DNA of 64,000 nt from Mycobacterium asiaticum (lineage in GTDB: Bacteria; Actinomycetota; Actinomycetes; Mycobacteriales; Mycobacteriaceae), in NCBI RefSeq assembly GCF_001673315.1, contig NZ_LZLQ01000015.1, positions 124,001 through 188,000 of the forward strand. The letters run 5' to 3'. The notes under the pieces were generated by a model, which was not told where the DNA came from, ran no database searches, and saw nothing but the letters and a program-made list of their open reading frames with translations. Position numbers and translations under genes: made by a program. Positions within the stretch are counted from its first letter, which is position 1; every line of letters starts with the position of its first letter. Positions 16,661 to 24,659 of the stretch are shown here, one piece after another.

Positions 16661-18343
16661 TCATGAGACTCGTCTTTGCACTTCGGCGGCCCGCACGGCG
16701 GACCTGAACAGCGGACCGATGACACCTGCGAGTTGTTCGGGTCGGCCAACGGACGCATGCGCTGTGCTGCCGAAAATTCTCCGCAGCGATCCGACGTCCG
16801 TCCCGGCCCCCACGGTGAGACAAACACAGCCGATCCCGCGACGCCGAGCCTCGTTGAGCGCACGGCGCGCGTCGGCCGCGCCGTAGCCACGTTCGTAGCC
16901 GTGATCGTAGGCGAGCCCGTCGGACAACACGACAAGCAATCGCCGCGACGTTCCGCCGCGGTGCTCAAGCACGGTCGAGCCGTGCCGAATAGCCGCACCC
17001 AGGCGTGAGTATGCGCCAGGTTCCAGACTGTTCAAGCGCCTGAATATGCCCGCGTCGAGATGGTCGTCGAACCGTTTGACCGGCACCATGCTCACCGCCG
17101 CGCGGCCCTGTGAATAGTAGCCGTACAACGACACTCGGTCGCCCAGGTCATGCAGCGCGACGGCAAGATGGGCCGCAGACGTCCGCTGTTGTTGATGCAC
17201 AGTCCGCCCGAGCGTCCCAGGCTCCGCAGCCGAGCCCGAGATATCCAACAACAGCAGGACCGACAGATCGCGCCGCCGCCGGAGGCTGTCGAGATACACC
17301 GCATCGGAGGGCGCCGATCCCGCCAAAACCTCGACGCGCGATTCGACGGCCGCGTCGATGTCGATGTCGTCGCCCTGGTACTGACGGTGCCGCCGGTGCA
17401 GACTCATGCCGAGCCTCGCCAGAGGCCGCCGCACCCCGATAGAGCTCTCGATGAGCTGTGTCGCGGCAGGCTTGACTTTCGGCTCGACCTCGCGGACGGT
17501 GCACCAGTCGGGACGATACGCGCCGCGGGTCGCATCCCATTCCGGATACTTCACACCGTCCTGTTTCACATCGGCAGCGGCCTCCGCAAACCTCGAGGCT
17601 GTCGACGACACCGAGTTGGCGCCGCGATTGGCCGAATTCGTGCGGTGAGTCGGGGTATCCGCCCCGGGTGGGCCGGCACCCTCGTTCCCCGACTTTCGCG
17701 ACGAGGAAAGCATCTTCTTGAGCCACTTGCCGATGAAGCCACCACCGCCGATGGGACTGGTAAACATGTCGGGATCGTCGCTGTCGTCAACCGCCTCCTC
17801 GGCGAGCTCCTCCAATGCGCCCTTCGCTTCTTTGCGCGCGACGTGGCCGGGCTGCGCGTCATCCAACTCCGCACGCTTGATGTTTGCCGCGAGTTTCTTA
17901 GCCCGGATGACTCCAAAATTCCGAGGCGGCTCGGCTGCTGCACCTTTGGCTGCGGCGATGGCGAGTGAGCCCGCGGCCGAGCTACTAAGGGAAGCGAGCT
18001 CACGATCGGCCAAGGTAGTCAAGGTCGCGGGTAGCAGATCGTCGTTGGCAACCAATGCCCGGTGTGCTTCGACGGCAAGGTAGCGGCGCGCAAGCTTGGG
18101 GTGACGTATCAGTCGATCGACGACATCCCGCGTCAAGCTGTCCGCCGCGATCATCGACGCGTGCACGGCCACCGCTTCGACATTGGCGCGAGGCTCCGCG
18201 GCGGGATCGACGAACACGGTCTGCCCGTCGGTCCAAGACAGGTCACCTGCGCCTCCTGCGGCCACGGCTAGCGGACGCCCGCCGAGTGCTGAGGCCAACA
18301 TCCCGAGCGACTGCAGTCGCTCGTCGTCAACCACTCCTTCCAC
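16661..18343 (-). CDS. VWA-domain protein, CbbO/NorD-like partner of the MoxR ATPase
   Basis: A 560-residue protein with a helical N-terminal region, a charged low-complexity middle, and a C-terminal von Willebrand A domain with the metal site DISGS (about residue 365) and later VLSDGLAYD. This layout fits CbbO/NorD-type partners of MoxR ATPases. The frame can be read back to a TTG at 18421, but that codon is part of a promoter -35. The GTG at 18343, preceded by GGAGGGG at eight bases, is the better start. It is the first gene of the operon; the ATPase follows after 174 bases. Confidence 0.83.
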   Translation of the reverse strand: MEGVVDDERLQSLGMLASALGGRPLAVAAGGAGDLSWTDGQTVFVDPAAEPRANVEAVAVHASMIAADSLTRDVVDRLIRHPKLARRYLAVEAHRALVANDDLLPATLTTLADRELASLSSSAAGSLAIAAAKGAAAEPPRNFGVIRAKKLAANIKRAELDDAQPGHVARKEAKGALEELAEEAVDDSDDPDMFTSPIGGGGFIGKWLKKMLSSSRKSGNEGAGPPGADTPTHRTNSANRGANSVSSTASRFAEAAADVKQDGVKYPEWDATRGAYRPDWCTVREVEPKVKPAATQLIESSIGVRRPLARLGMSLHRRHRQYQGDDIDIDAAVESRVEVLAGSAPSDAVYLDSLRRRRDLSVLLLLDISGSAAEPGTLGRTVHQQQRTSAAHLAVALHDLGDRVSLYGYYSQGRAAVSMVPVKRFDDHLDAGIFRRLNSLEPGAYSRLGAAIRHGSTVLEHRGGTSRRLLVVLSDGLAYDHGYERGYGAADARRALNEARRRGIGCVCLTVGAGTDVGSLRRIFGSTAHASVGRPEQLAGVIGPLFRSAVRAAEVQRRVS

Positions 18344-18392
18344 GGGACTATCCCCTCCGCATTCCGACCACTGTTGACCTAATAATTGTTTC

Positions 18393-18421
18393 ACCGTAGA
18401 GTCCGCTCTGGTAGGAGTCAA
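18393..18421 (-). promoter_or_regulatory. Predicted sigma-A promoter of the VWA-MoxR operon
   Basis: TTGACT (18421-18416) and TACGGT (18398-18393) with a 17-base spacer, followed by TATTAGGTC at 18384-18376. The same arrangement with identical flanking words (CTGATTGAC, TATTAGGTC) stands before the next operon at 15641-15597. The conserved downstream word lies at or just after the predicted transcription start, where a repressor could bind. Confidence 0.6.
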
Positions 18422-18646
18422 TCAGCTGCTTGTGCCGAGGAGGCACCTCAGGCGCGAGTTCCTCACTCGTTCAAGATATTTGGCACCCGAAAGCATCGAC
18501 CAGGAGGTGCGCGATCTACCGGGAATATCGCGGCGTTCGTGCGGGGTTGCCTTCTTCCCGTCACGCAATAGTGCAGAGGACGCGTCGTCGGACGACGCCT
18601 AGTGCCGCCGACTGAGCTCGACACCCTCCGACGAAGAGGTAGTGAA

Positions 18647-19195
18647 TTGAATGCCGAACTACAGGAACGCGTTGCCCGTCTCGAGGCTCACGCCGAGATC
18701 AAGGCGTGCATAGAAAGGTACGCACGAGGGATGGACCGGCGGGACCGAGAGCTCCTCCGTTCGGCATACCACGACGGAGCCATCGACGATCACGTCGGCT
18801 TCATTGGAGAAGTCGACGAGTTCATCGATTGGGCGTTCGCTTACCACTCGACTCAGACCAGATATCAGCACTACCTGCTTAACCACACCGCGCAGATCGA
18901 CGGCGACGAGGCGCACGCCGAGACTTACTATCTGTTCGTCGGCACCGACCGGGAGCCGGCGAATCATATGACCCTATCGGGCGGCCGATACGTGGACCGC
19001 CTGGAACGACGCGACAAACGCTGGGCCATCGTCGACCGCGTATGCGTTGTCGAGTGGAATGCCGAGTCGACGTCATTCGTCACCGACGAACTGGTCGCAA
19101 TCATTGCCGAAACCGCCAGGGTGGCAACGCATGACCGAACCGATCCCTCCTACGACCGACCCCTGCGCGCGTCGCGACCCACAGCACCGACGTGA
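18647..19195 (+). CDS. SnoaL-like (NTF2-fold) protein
   Basis: A 182-residue NTF2-fold protein of the SnoaL_4 type. EIKACIERYARGMDRRDRELLRSAYHDGAIDDH matches the family opening helix and turn, followed by the central HYLLNHTAQIDGDEAHAETYYLFVG strands and GGRYVDRLERRDKRWAI. The frame also opens at a GTG at 18602, but that codon has no ribosome site; TTG at 18647 has GAAGAGG seven bases upstream. It is transcribed divergently from the VWA-MoxR operon and precedes the tandem TetR gene. Related proteins include small dehydratases, isomerases and non-catalytic binders; no specific reaction can be named. Confidence 0.78.
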   Translation: MNAELQERVARLEAHAEIKACIERYARGMDRRDRELLRSAYHDGAIDDHVGFIGEVDEFIDWAFAYHSTQTRYQHYLLNHTAQIDGDEAHAETYYLFVGTDREPANHMTLSGGRYVDRLERRDKRWAIVDRVCVVEWNAESTSFVTDELVAIIAETARVATHDRTDPSYDRPLRASRPTAPT

Positions 19196-19315
19196 GGCTG
19201 CGCGCTACCCGGCACAACGCGTCGAATCGCAACATCGTTGCTGCTTGGGTTGCAATCGAAGTATCCATATCCACGTGCACGCCATCAAGAGGACCCGCGA
19301 CGGGAGGACTCGGCG

Positions 19316-20653
19316 ATGACTGACACCGTGAAGCGAGGCGCCGCCCGCAGCGGGTCGGCGAGCAGAAAAGGTCATCGCAACCCCAAGCTTGCCGCAGTAG
19401 CCGCCCAACGATCGGACGACGCCACCCGGCGTACCGAAATCTTGAAGACGGCAAGCACGGTCGTCGCCGCTACGGGTTTGAGGACTTCGTTGCAACAGAT
19501 CGCGGATGCCGCGGGCATTCTGGCCGGCAGTCTGTATCACCATTTTGATTCGAAAGAAGCCATATTCGTCGAGCTTATTCGGCGCTATCACACCGATTTG
19601 GACCGTATCGGCGACCTTGCCCTCGATCGCATCGACGAACCTGACCGTCGCCCAGTATCCGACCAGGTCAGCGCGCTCGCATGTGAAATTGCCCGGTGCG
19701 CGGTCGAACATCTTGCCGCACTACAGATGTCGTTTTACGAAGGTCCCAGCAACGATCCCGAGCTCGTCCAGTTGGCTAAGCGCCCGCCGGCCAAGATCCA
19801 AGCCGCGATGCTGCAGGTGCTTCGGGCGGGTGTTTGGCGGGGCGATATTCGAACCGACTTCGATTTGCCGACTTTGGCCGATCGCATCTGCCAAAGCATG
19901 TTGCACGCCGGTCTCGACCCCGTCCGGCATAACGCCTCCGTCGACGAATTGGCCAAACTGAAAAGCCGGATCCTGCTGGGGGGTCTGGCAATCCACCCGT
20001 CTGCCGACGCCGAACTCGACAAGTCGCAGGCGTTCGCTATGGCGCAGGACGTCATCGAGAGTTGGGGGGACTCCGCTGATGACACCGATCTCAAGGCCGC
20101 TCACCTGCGGGCGGTGGCGCGCGCCGAATTCGGCCGGCGCGGGTATGAGATGACGACCATTCGCGACATCGCCGCAGCCTCTGGGTTGTGCACCGGGACG
20201 GTATACCGAATGATCGGCTCCAAGGATGAGCTGTTGCTGTCGATCATGGTCGAGTTCGGACGCAAGGTTGGCGGTGCGTGGACGGACATCGTCCGGTCGG
20301 ATTCGACGACCGTCCAGAAACTGGATGCGTTGAGCTGGCTGAACATCAATGCCCTCGACCAATTCCCCGACGAGTTCCGCATACAGTTGGCGTGGCTGCG
20401 CCAAACGCCTCCCGACACGACCACTCCGGGATGGTCGTTCACCACCCGAATTCGGCAGATGAAAGCGCTTCTCGCCGAAGGGATTCGCGCGGGCGAGATA
20501 CGAGACGAGAGCACTCCCGCGGAACATTTGGCTCGCTGCATTATCGGCGAGCAGTGGATCCCCGAAAACATCCTTCGGAACATCGGCGCGCGGAATTCGC
20601 TTTTGCTCGCCCGAGACACAACCTTGCGGGGAATCGCTCACCGCGACAAGTGA
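19316..20653 (+). CDS. Tandem TetR regulator with two DNA-binding domains
   Basis: A 445-residue protein made of two complete TetR units. The first helix-turn-helix lies in TSLQQIADAAGILAGSLYHHF (about residues 57-78), the second in MTTIRDIAAASGLCTGTVYRMI (about 277-298). Each is followed by its own helical ligand domain. Ordinary TetR proteins are about 200 residues and dimerise to recognise a palindrome; a fused pair could bind as an intramolecular dimer or span two sites. GGGAGGA before the ATG at 19316 sets the start; an earlier frame start at 19238 has no such site. It lies between the AveC/P450 arm and the exporter arm and may control either. Confidence 0.88.
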   Translation: MTDTVKRGAARSGSASRKGHRNPKLAAVAAQRSDDATRRTEILKTASTVVAATGLRTSLQQIADAAGILAGSLYHHFDSKEAIFVELIRRYHTDLDRIGDLALDRIDEPDRRPVSDQVSALACEIARCAVEHLAALQMSFYEGPSNDPELVQLAKRPPAKIQAAMLQVLRAGVWRGDIRTDFDLPTLADRICQSMLHAGLDPVRHNASVDELAKLKSRILLGGLAIHPSADAELDKSQAFAMAQDVIESWGDSADDTDLKAAHLRAVARAEFGRRGYEMTTIRDIAAASGLCTGTVYRMIGSKDELLLSIMVEFGRKVGGAWTDIVRSDSTTVQKLDALSWLNINALDQFPDEFRIQLAWLRQTPPDTTTPGWSFTTRIRQMKALLAEGIRAGEIRDESTPAEHLARCIIGEQWIPENILRNIGARNSLLLARDTTLRGIAHRDK

Positions 20654-20711
20654 CGATCGCGCATTTGGAAATCGCGCTTCTCGCGGCCGTGAATCGCGTG
20701 CCGCCGAGTTG

Positions 20712-20746
20712 CATACATGCTGTATGTGACATACAGTTTGCATGTC
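20712..20746. promoter_or_regulatory. Twin operator dyads before the MFS exporter gene
   Basis: Two overlapping dyads. CATACA-TGC-TGTATG (20712-20726) is perfect. GACATACAG-T-TTGCATGTC (20728-20746) has eight of nine arm bases paired. The inner halves also form TGTATGT-G-ACATACA (20721-20735). Centres are 18 bases apart. The same word recurs in front of the TetR gene at 23194-23243, so the product of 22552-23178 is the natural candidate to bind here. Confidence 0.65.
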
Positions 20747-20895
20747 GAGTAGACGTGGGGGGTGTTGCCATCCGTCCGACTTGGAGGTTCGTCTTGGCGA
20801 CGAGATCAGCGCGCACGCAGCAACCGCGACTGCGAAATGACTGATAAGCCACAGGTATCGGGCCGAGCAGCGACGGAACAGGAACGCAGACTGCG

Positions 20896-22521
20896 GTGAA
20901 TACTGACGCGACGAGCGACGAGGTCGACGAGCAACAATCCGAAACTATTGCTGACCCGGCCGAGTCGACCCTATTATCGGGCCGTTCCAGGCTCTGGCTG
21001 CTCGTCGTGTGCTCGATGGGTGTACTTCTGGTCATTTCGTCGATGGTGGCGCTGAACGCCGCGTTGGGCGCTATCGCGAAGGAAACCCTTGCGACACAAT
21101 CACAATTGACGTGGATAGTCGATGGCTACACGCTGGTGATGGCGTGTCTGCTGTTGCCTGCCGGCGCATTAGGGGATCGATACGGGAGGCGCACCGTCCT
21201 CCTGATCGGACTCGTCATCTTCGCCGCCGCGTCGCTGGCACCCATCTATTACGACAGCCCAACGTCCCTCATCATTGCGCGTGGTGTGACAGGAGTTGGC
21301 GCGGCAGCCATACTGCCGGCCACCCTCTCGTTGTTGACCGCGGCCTATCCGGAAGAAGAGCGCAACAAGGCAATTGGCATCTGGGCCGGCGTGTGCGCTT
21401 CGAGTGCGATAGTCGGCTTCATGGGGACCGCGATACTGACGCAGTTCGGTCCGTGGCAAACGATCTTCTGGGCATTCGTGGGATCAGCGGTACTGCTGTT
21501 TGTCTTGGCCCTCACCATCCCGTCGTCGAAGGATCCCGAGGCAACACCTATCGATTGGCTGGGTGCCCTGCTGATCGGTTCTGCGGTAGCAGTTTTCGTC
21601 TTCGGCGTTATAGAAGCTCCGCTTCGCGGGTGGAGCAACGCCACCGTGTACGGCTGCCTCGCCGGTGGCATTCTGCTCGCGATCATTTTCGGTTTTGTGG
21701 AACTGGGCCGCAAGCATCCATTACTTGACATCCGTGTATTCAGAAGACCCGACATGCTGACCGGGTCCATCGGCATGACGACATTGTTCTTCGCCATTTT
21801 CGGATTCTTCTTCTTGATCATGCAGTACATGCAGCTCGTGATGGGTTACAGCCCACTGCAAACCGCTGTCGCGCTGTGTCCGCTCGCGATCCCGCTACTC
21901 GTCTGTGCCGCGCTCACCCAGTGGTACCTGCCCCGCCTAGGGTTACGTATCTCCGTAGCAGCGGGACTCGCGATCCTGGCAGCAGGACTGTTATGCATGC
22001 GCCTGCTCGATGTCGACTCGACCTACTTCGACCTGGCCTGGCCGATGTTGGTCCTCAGTACCGGGATGGGCATTTGCAATGCGCCATCAACCACCGCGAT
22101 TACCGGGGCAGTCCCGCTGAGTAAGCAAGGCGTGGCCTCGGCAATCAACGACACGACTCGGGAGGTTGGCGGTGCGCTGGGCATCGCTCTCGCCGGTTCG
22201 ATCCTCGCTGCCGGATACAACCACGCCCTCGTCTCCTCCATTTCGGCATTGCCACCGACTATCAGGGAACCGGCGCTCGGTTCCCTTGCTCAAGCGCTGG
22301 CAATCTCTGATCGCATGGGTCCGCAAGGACGTGATTTGTCCAGGCACGCGAAGGACGCCTTCATGCTCGCGATGCATTCGTCTCTGTTGATGCTCGGAAT
22401 AGTCGTACTGATTTCTGCTGCCGCCGTGGTTATCTGGGGCCCCGGACGGGATGGGCGGCAATTGCGCATCATCCGGCGCCTGGCTACCAAACGCAGTCAT
22501 TCTGTTCGACGCGTTCGATGA
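20896..22521 (+). CDS. MFS drug/metabolite exporter, DHA2-type (14 TM)
   Basis: A 541-residue major facilitator with about 14 hydrophobic segments, starting WLLVVCSMGVLLVISSMVAL. The MFS motif A is GALGDRYGRRTVL (about residues 90-102), and motif C-like GVTGVGAAAILPATLSL follows. LTWIVDGYTLVMA is typical of DHA2 (EmrB/QacA-like) proton antiporters. The C-terminal tail is Arg/Lys rich. The start is GTG at 20896, with AGGAAC some 11 bases upstream. Twin operator dyads stand about 150 bases upstream. The exporter probably removes a product or toxic intermediate of the surrounding pathway, or a xenobiotic. Confidence 0.88.
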   Translation: MNTDATSDEVDEQQSETIADPAESTLLSGRSRLWLLVVCSMGVLLVISSMVALNAALGAIAKETLATQSQLTWIVDGYTLVMACLLLPAGALGDRYGRRTVLLIGLVIFAAASLAPIYYDSPTSLIIARGVTGVGAAAILPATLSLLTAAYPEEERNKAIGIWAGVCASSAIVGFMGTAILTQFGPWQTIFWAFVGSAVLLFVLALTIPSSKDPEATPIDWLGALLIGSAVAVFVFGVIEAPLRGWSNATVYGCLAGGILLAIIFGFVELGRKHPLLDIRVFRRPDMLTGSIGMTTLFFAIFGFFFLIMQYMQLVMGYSPLQTAVALCPLAIPLLVCAALTQWYLPRLGLRISVAAGLAILAAGLLCMRLLDVDSTYFDLAWPMLVLSTGMGICNAPSTTAITGAVPLSKQGVASAINDTTREVGGALGIALAGSILAAGYNHALVSSISALPPTIREPALGSLAQALAISDRMGPQGRDLSRHAKDAFMLAMHSSLLMLGIVVLISAAAVVIWGPGRDGRQLRIIRRLATKRSHSVRRVR

Positions 22522-22551
22522 GAGCTGGCATGCAAGGGGTGTTGTGCTGGG

Positions 22552-23178
22552 CTATTTCGCTCGCAGTCCATCCAGCAGGACGTTCAATGCCTGCACTCCC
22601 CTGTCCCGCGCGGCTTGCTGATCCGGTGCATTCGCGATGAACAGTGCCGTCTCGTTCGCGGCGGCCAGCAGGATGTGCGCCAACACGTCAGCCGGCCGTT
22701 CGGGTGCGATGTCGCCCTCTTCGATTGCACGCTCCAGCATTGCGCGCATGGCCCCCAGTCCGTAGACACTCTCCAGTTCGCGCCACCTCGCCCAGCCCAA
22801 CACCGCCGGCCCGTCGATCAGAAGGATCTGCTGAACGTGGGGGGTGAGTGAAGCGTCGAGAAAGCCGATCAACCCTTGGTGCAATTGGTTCAGGGCGCCG
22901 TCCGCGGGATCGGCAAGACTCTGCGCAGCCGCCATGACAAGGTCCTCTTCCACCGCGATGAACACGGCTTCGAACAGCGCTTGCTTGTCGGCGAAGTGAT
23001 GGTAGAGCGCGCCTCGTGTGCCGACTCGCGCCTCAGCGACGACTTCCTCTGTGCCCGTACGGTGGTAGCCCTTCTCCACGAACAGACGTCTGGCGGCGGA
23101 CACCAGCGCGGCGCGCGTCGACTCTGCTTGCTGGGCACGCCGCGCCTTGGTGTCTAGCTCCTCGTCGCCGTTCGGCAC
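22552..23178 (-). CDS. TetR/AcrR family repressor
   Basis: A 208-residue TetR protein. The DNA-binding domain reads STRAALVSAARRLFVEKGYHRTGTEEVVAEARVGTRGALYHHF in the usual order (quoted in parts: VEKGYHRTGTEEVVAEA then GTRGALYHHF, about residues 34-61). The rest is the helical sensor domain. The start is GTG at 23178 with no clear ribosome site. Four related dyads, two before the MFS gene and two in the gap shared with the hydrolase gene, suggest it represses itself, the exporter and the hydrolase-methyltransferase operon. The gene converges on the exporter gene. Confidence 0.88.
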   Translation of the reverse strand: MPNGDEELDTKARRAQQAESTRAALVSAARRLFVEKGYHRTGTEEVVAEARVGTRGALYHHFADKQALFEAVFIAVEEDLVMAAAQSLADPADGALNQLHQGLIGFLDASLTPHVQQILLIDGPAVLGWARWRELESVYGLGAMRAMLERAIEEGDIAPERPADVLAHILLAAANETALFIANAPDQQAARDRGVQALNVLLDGLRAK

Positions 23179-23193
23179 CGCTACAGCCTATTG

Positions 23194-23245
23194 CATACAA
23201 CCTGTAGGTCACCTACGCTCGGTTATCACATACAGTCTGTAGGTG
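23194..23245. promoter_or_regulatory. Operator dyads between tetR and the epoxide-hydrolase gene
   Basis: CATACA-ACC-TGTAGG (23194-23208) and CACATACAG-T-CTGTAGGTG (23227-23245; eight of nine arm bases pair) match the operator word found before the exporter. Between them GTAGGT-C-ACCTAC (23204-23216) forms a further perfect dyad. They lie between the divergent starts at 23178 and 23291, which is the place for joint control of both transcripts. Confidence 0.65.
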
Positions 23246-23290
23246 ATGCTCAACGCTGGCGTCATCTCCACCCCCGGAAGGGATTCGCTC

Positions 23291-23704
23291 ATGTCTTCGC
23301 CAGCCGATGTTGTCCGCAACTTCTGCGCCCTGATGGAGCAGCGGGACGCCGAAGCGTTGCGTCCATTACTCGCCGAAGGGGCCGTTTATCAGAACGTGGG
23401 AATGCCCGCCTTCACCGGACCAGACGCGATCGTGGAGAACATGGCAGCGCAGTTCGCGATGTTCCCGGACGCCTACGCCTTCGAAATCGTCAACCTCGCC
23501 AGCGATGGATCCGTGGTGCTCACCGAACGGCTCGACTACATCCAGACTCCTGACGGAAGCAAGCCGGCCATCCCGGTGATGGGAACCTTCGTCGTCGACG
23601 ACGACGGACGGATCACTCGCTGGACCGACTATTTCGACCTGAATCTGACGATCAAACTCCTTCAGGGCGAAGACATCAGCGCCCTAGTGCCTGCCACCAC
23701 ATGA
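23291..23704 (+). CDS. Limonene-1,2-epoxide hydrolase family protein
   Basis: A 137-residue protein of the limonene-epoxide-hydrolase family, a NTF2-like fold that opens epoxides with water. The catalytic Asp-Arg-Asp set is visible: Arg80 and Asp82 in TERLDY, Asp113 in RWTDYFD. The opening ADVVRNFCALMEQRDAEAL also fits. The ATG at 23291 follows GGAAGGG at eight bases; an earlier in-frame ATG at 23243 overlaps the operator and is less likely. Its stop overlaps the methyltransferase start as ATGA. The substrate may be an epoxide made by one of the P450s of this locus (inference). Confidence 0.88.
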   Translation: MSSPADVVRNFCALMEQRDAEALRPLLAEGAVYQNVGMPAFTGPDAIVENMAAQFAMFPDAYAFEIVNLASDGSVVLTERLDYIQTPDGSKPAIPVMGTFVVDDDGRITRWTDYFDLNLTIKLLQGEDISALVPATT

Positions 23705-24633
23705 GCTGGGACATCAACACTGACCTCGGCTCAACGGCGCTTGCTGTCGCTGCTCAACGGGCGGCAGAAACGGCACAGGATGACCCGCTGATCCAAGACG
23801 AGTTTGCGGCGGTGTTGGTGGCGGCGGCCAACGAACCGGGATGGCAACGGATCGCAGCCGGGGACCTGTCGTGGATGGGCACCGAGGATGCTGTCGGGCG
23901 TCGGGTTGCGCGAACCGGCCGGGAGTACGTCGCGACACGGACCGTTTTCTTCGACGAATTCTGTACTGACGCAGCCAGTTTAGGAATCAACCAATTCGTC
24001 ATCTTGGCCGCCGGCCTCGACGCCCGTGCCTATCGCCTAGTCCCTCTCACCGGCAAGCGTGTGTACGAGATCGACCAACCCGCAGTCCAGGCGTTCAAAG
24101 ACGCCGCCTTGACTGCGCATGGCGCTGCGCCGCTGGCCGACCTTCGCGCTATTCCTGGTGATCTGCACGATGAACGTTGGCCGCTGCTGTTGATGGAAGG
24201 GGGATGGGACAAGTCGCTGCCGACCGCTTGGCTCGTCGAGGGAATACTGCCCTACCTATCGTCGACCGAGCACAACGCACTGTTCGACACGCTCACCGAG
24301 CTCAGCGCACCGGATAGCCGACTGGCCGCCGAGGTATATCACCACGCGACAAAGCATTTCGGTGACGAACGGCTGAGCGCTTGGCGCGACGGAGCTGCCG
24401 AGATTGACGACGCGCTGGGCGTAGACGTGGATGTCACGACCTTCATCAAGAATCACGATGCCAGCAATACGGCGTCGTGGCTGGCCCAGCACGGGTGGAA
24501 AGTGGAATCCCTGGACAGCCGCGATTTGATGTCGCGCCTAGGCAGGCCAATCCCGCCTGACCTCCGCGACGTTGCGCCCGTTAGCTCACTGGTAACAGCG
24601 GTGCGCGTTGGTCCCACTATTAGCCCCACTTAG
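23701..24633 (+). CDS. Class I SAM-dependent methyltransferase (mycobacterial LCMT-like family)
   Basis: A 310-residue member of the large mycobacterial putative O-methyltransferase family related to leucine carboxyl methyltransferase. The family hallmarks are RTVFFDEF, the SAM-binding ILAAGLDARAYRL (about residues 101-113), VYEIDQPAVQAFK, and TAWLVEGILPYL. Members of the family are numerous in M. tuberculosis but few have a known substrate. It starts at ATG 23701 within the hydrolase stop (ATGA), so the two products are made together; methylation could follow epoxide opening. Confidence 0.88.
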   Translation: MSWDINTDLGSTALAVAAQRAAETAQDDPLIQDEFAAVLVAAANEPGWQRIAAGDLSWMGTEDAVGRRVARTGREYVATRTVFFDEFCTDAASLGINQFVILAAGLDARAYRLVPLTGKRVYEIDQPAVQAFKDAALTAHGAAPLADLRAIPGDLHDERWPLLLMEGGWDKSLPTAWLVEGILPYLSSTEHNALFDTLTELSAPDSRLAAEVYHHATKHFGDERLSAWRDGAAEIDDALGVDVDVTTFIKNHDASNTASWLAQHGWKVESLDSRDLMSRLGRPIPPDLRDVAPVSSLVTAVRVGPTISPT

Positions 24634-24659
24634 CCGACACTGAGCCATACACTTGCCGC

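Noticed and set aside
18344..18421. TTG at 18421 as start of the VWA gene
   Set aside because: The TTG is part of the -35 TTGACT of the predicted promoter; GTG 18343 has GGAGGGG at proper distance.
20300..20743. Minus-strand frame over the tandem TetR gene
   Set aside because: Antisense shadow; the plus strand has two intact TetR HTH motifs and a ribosome site.
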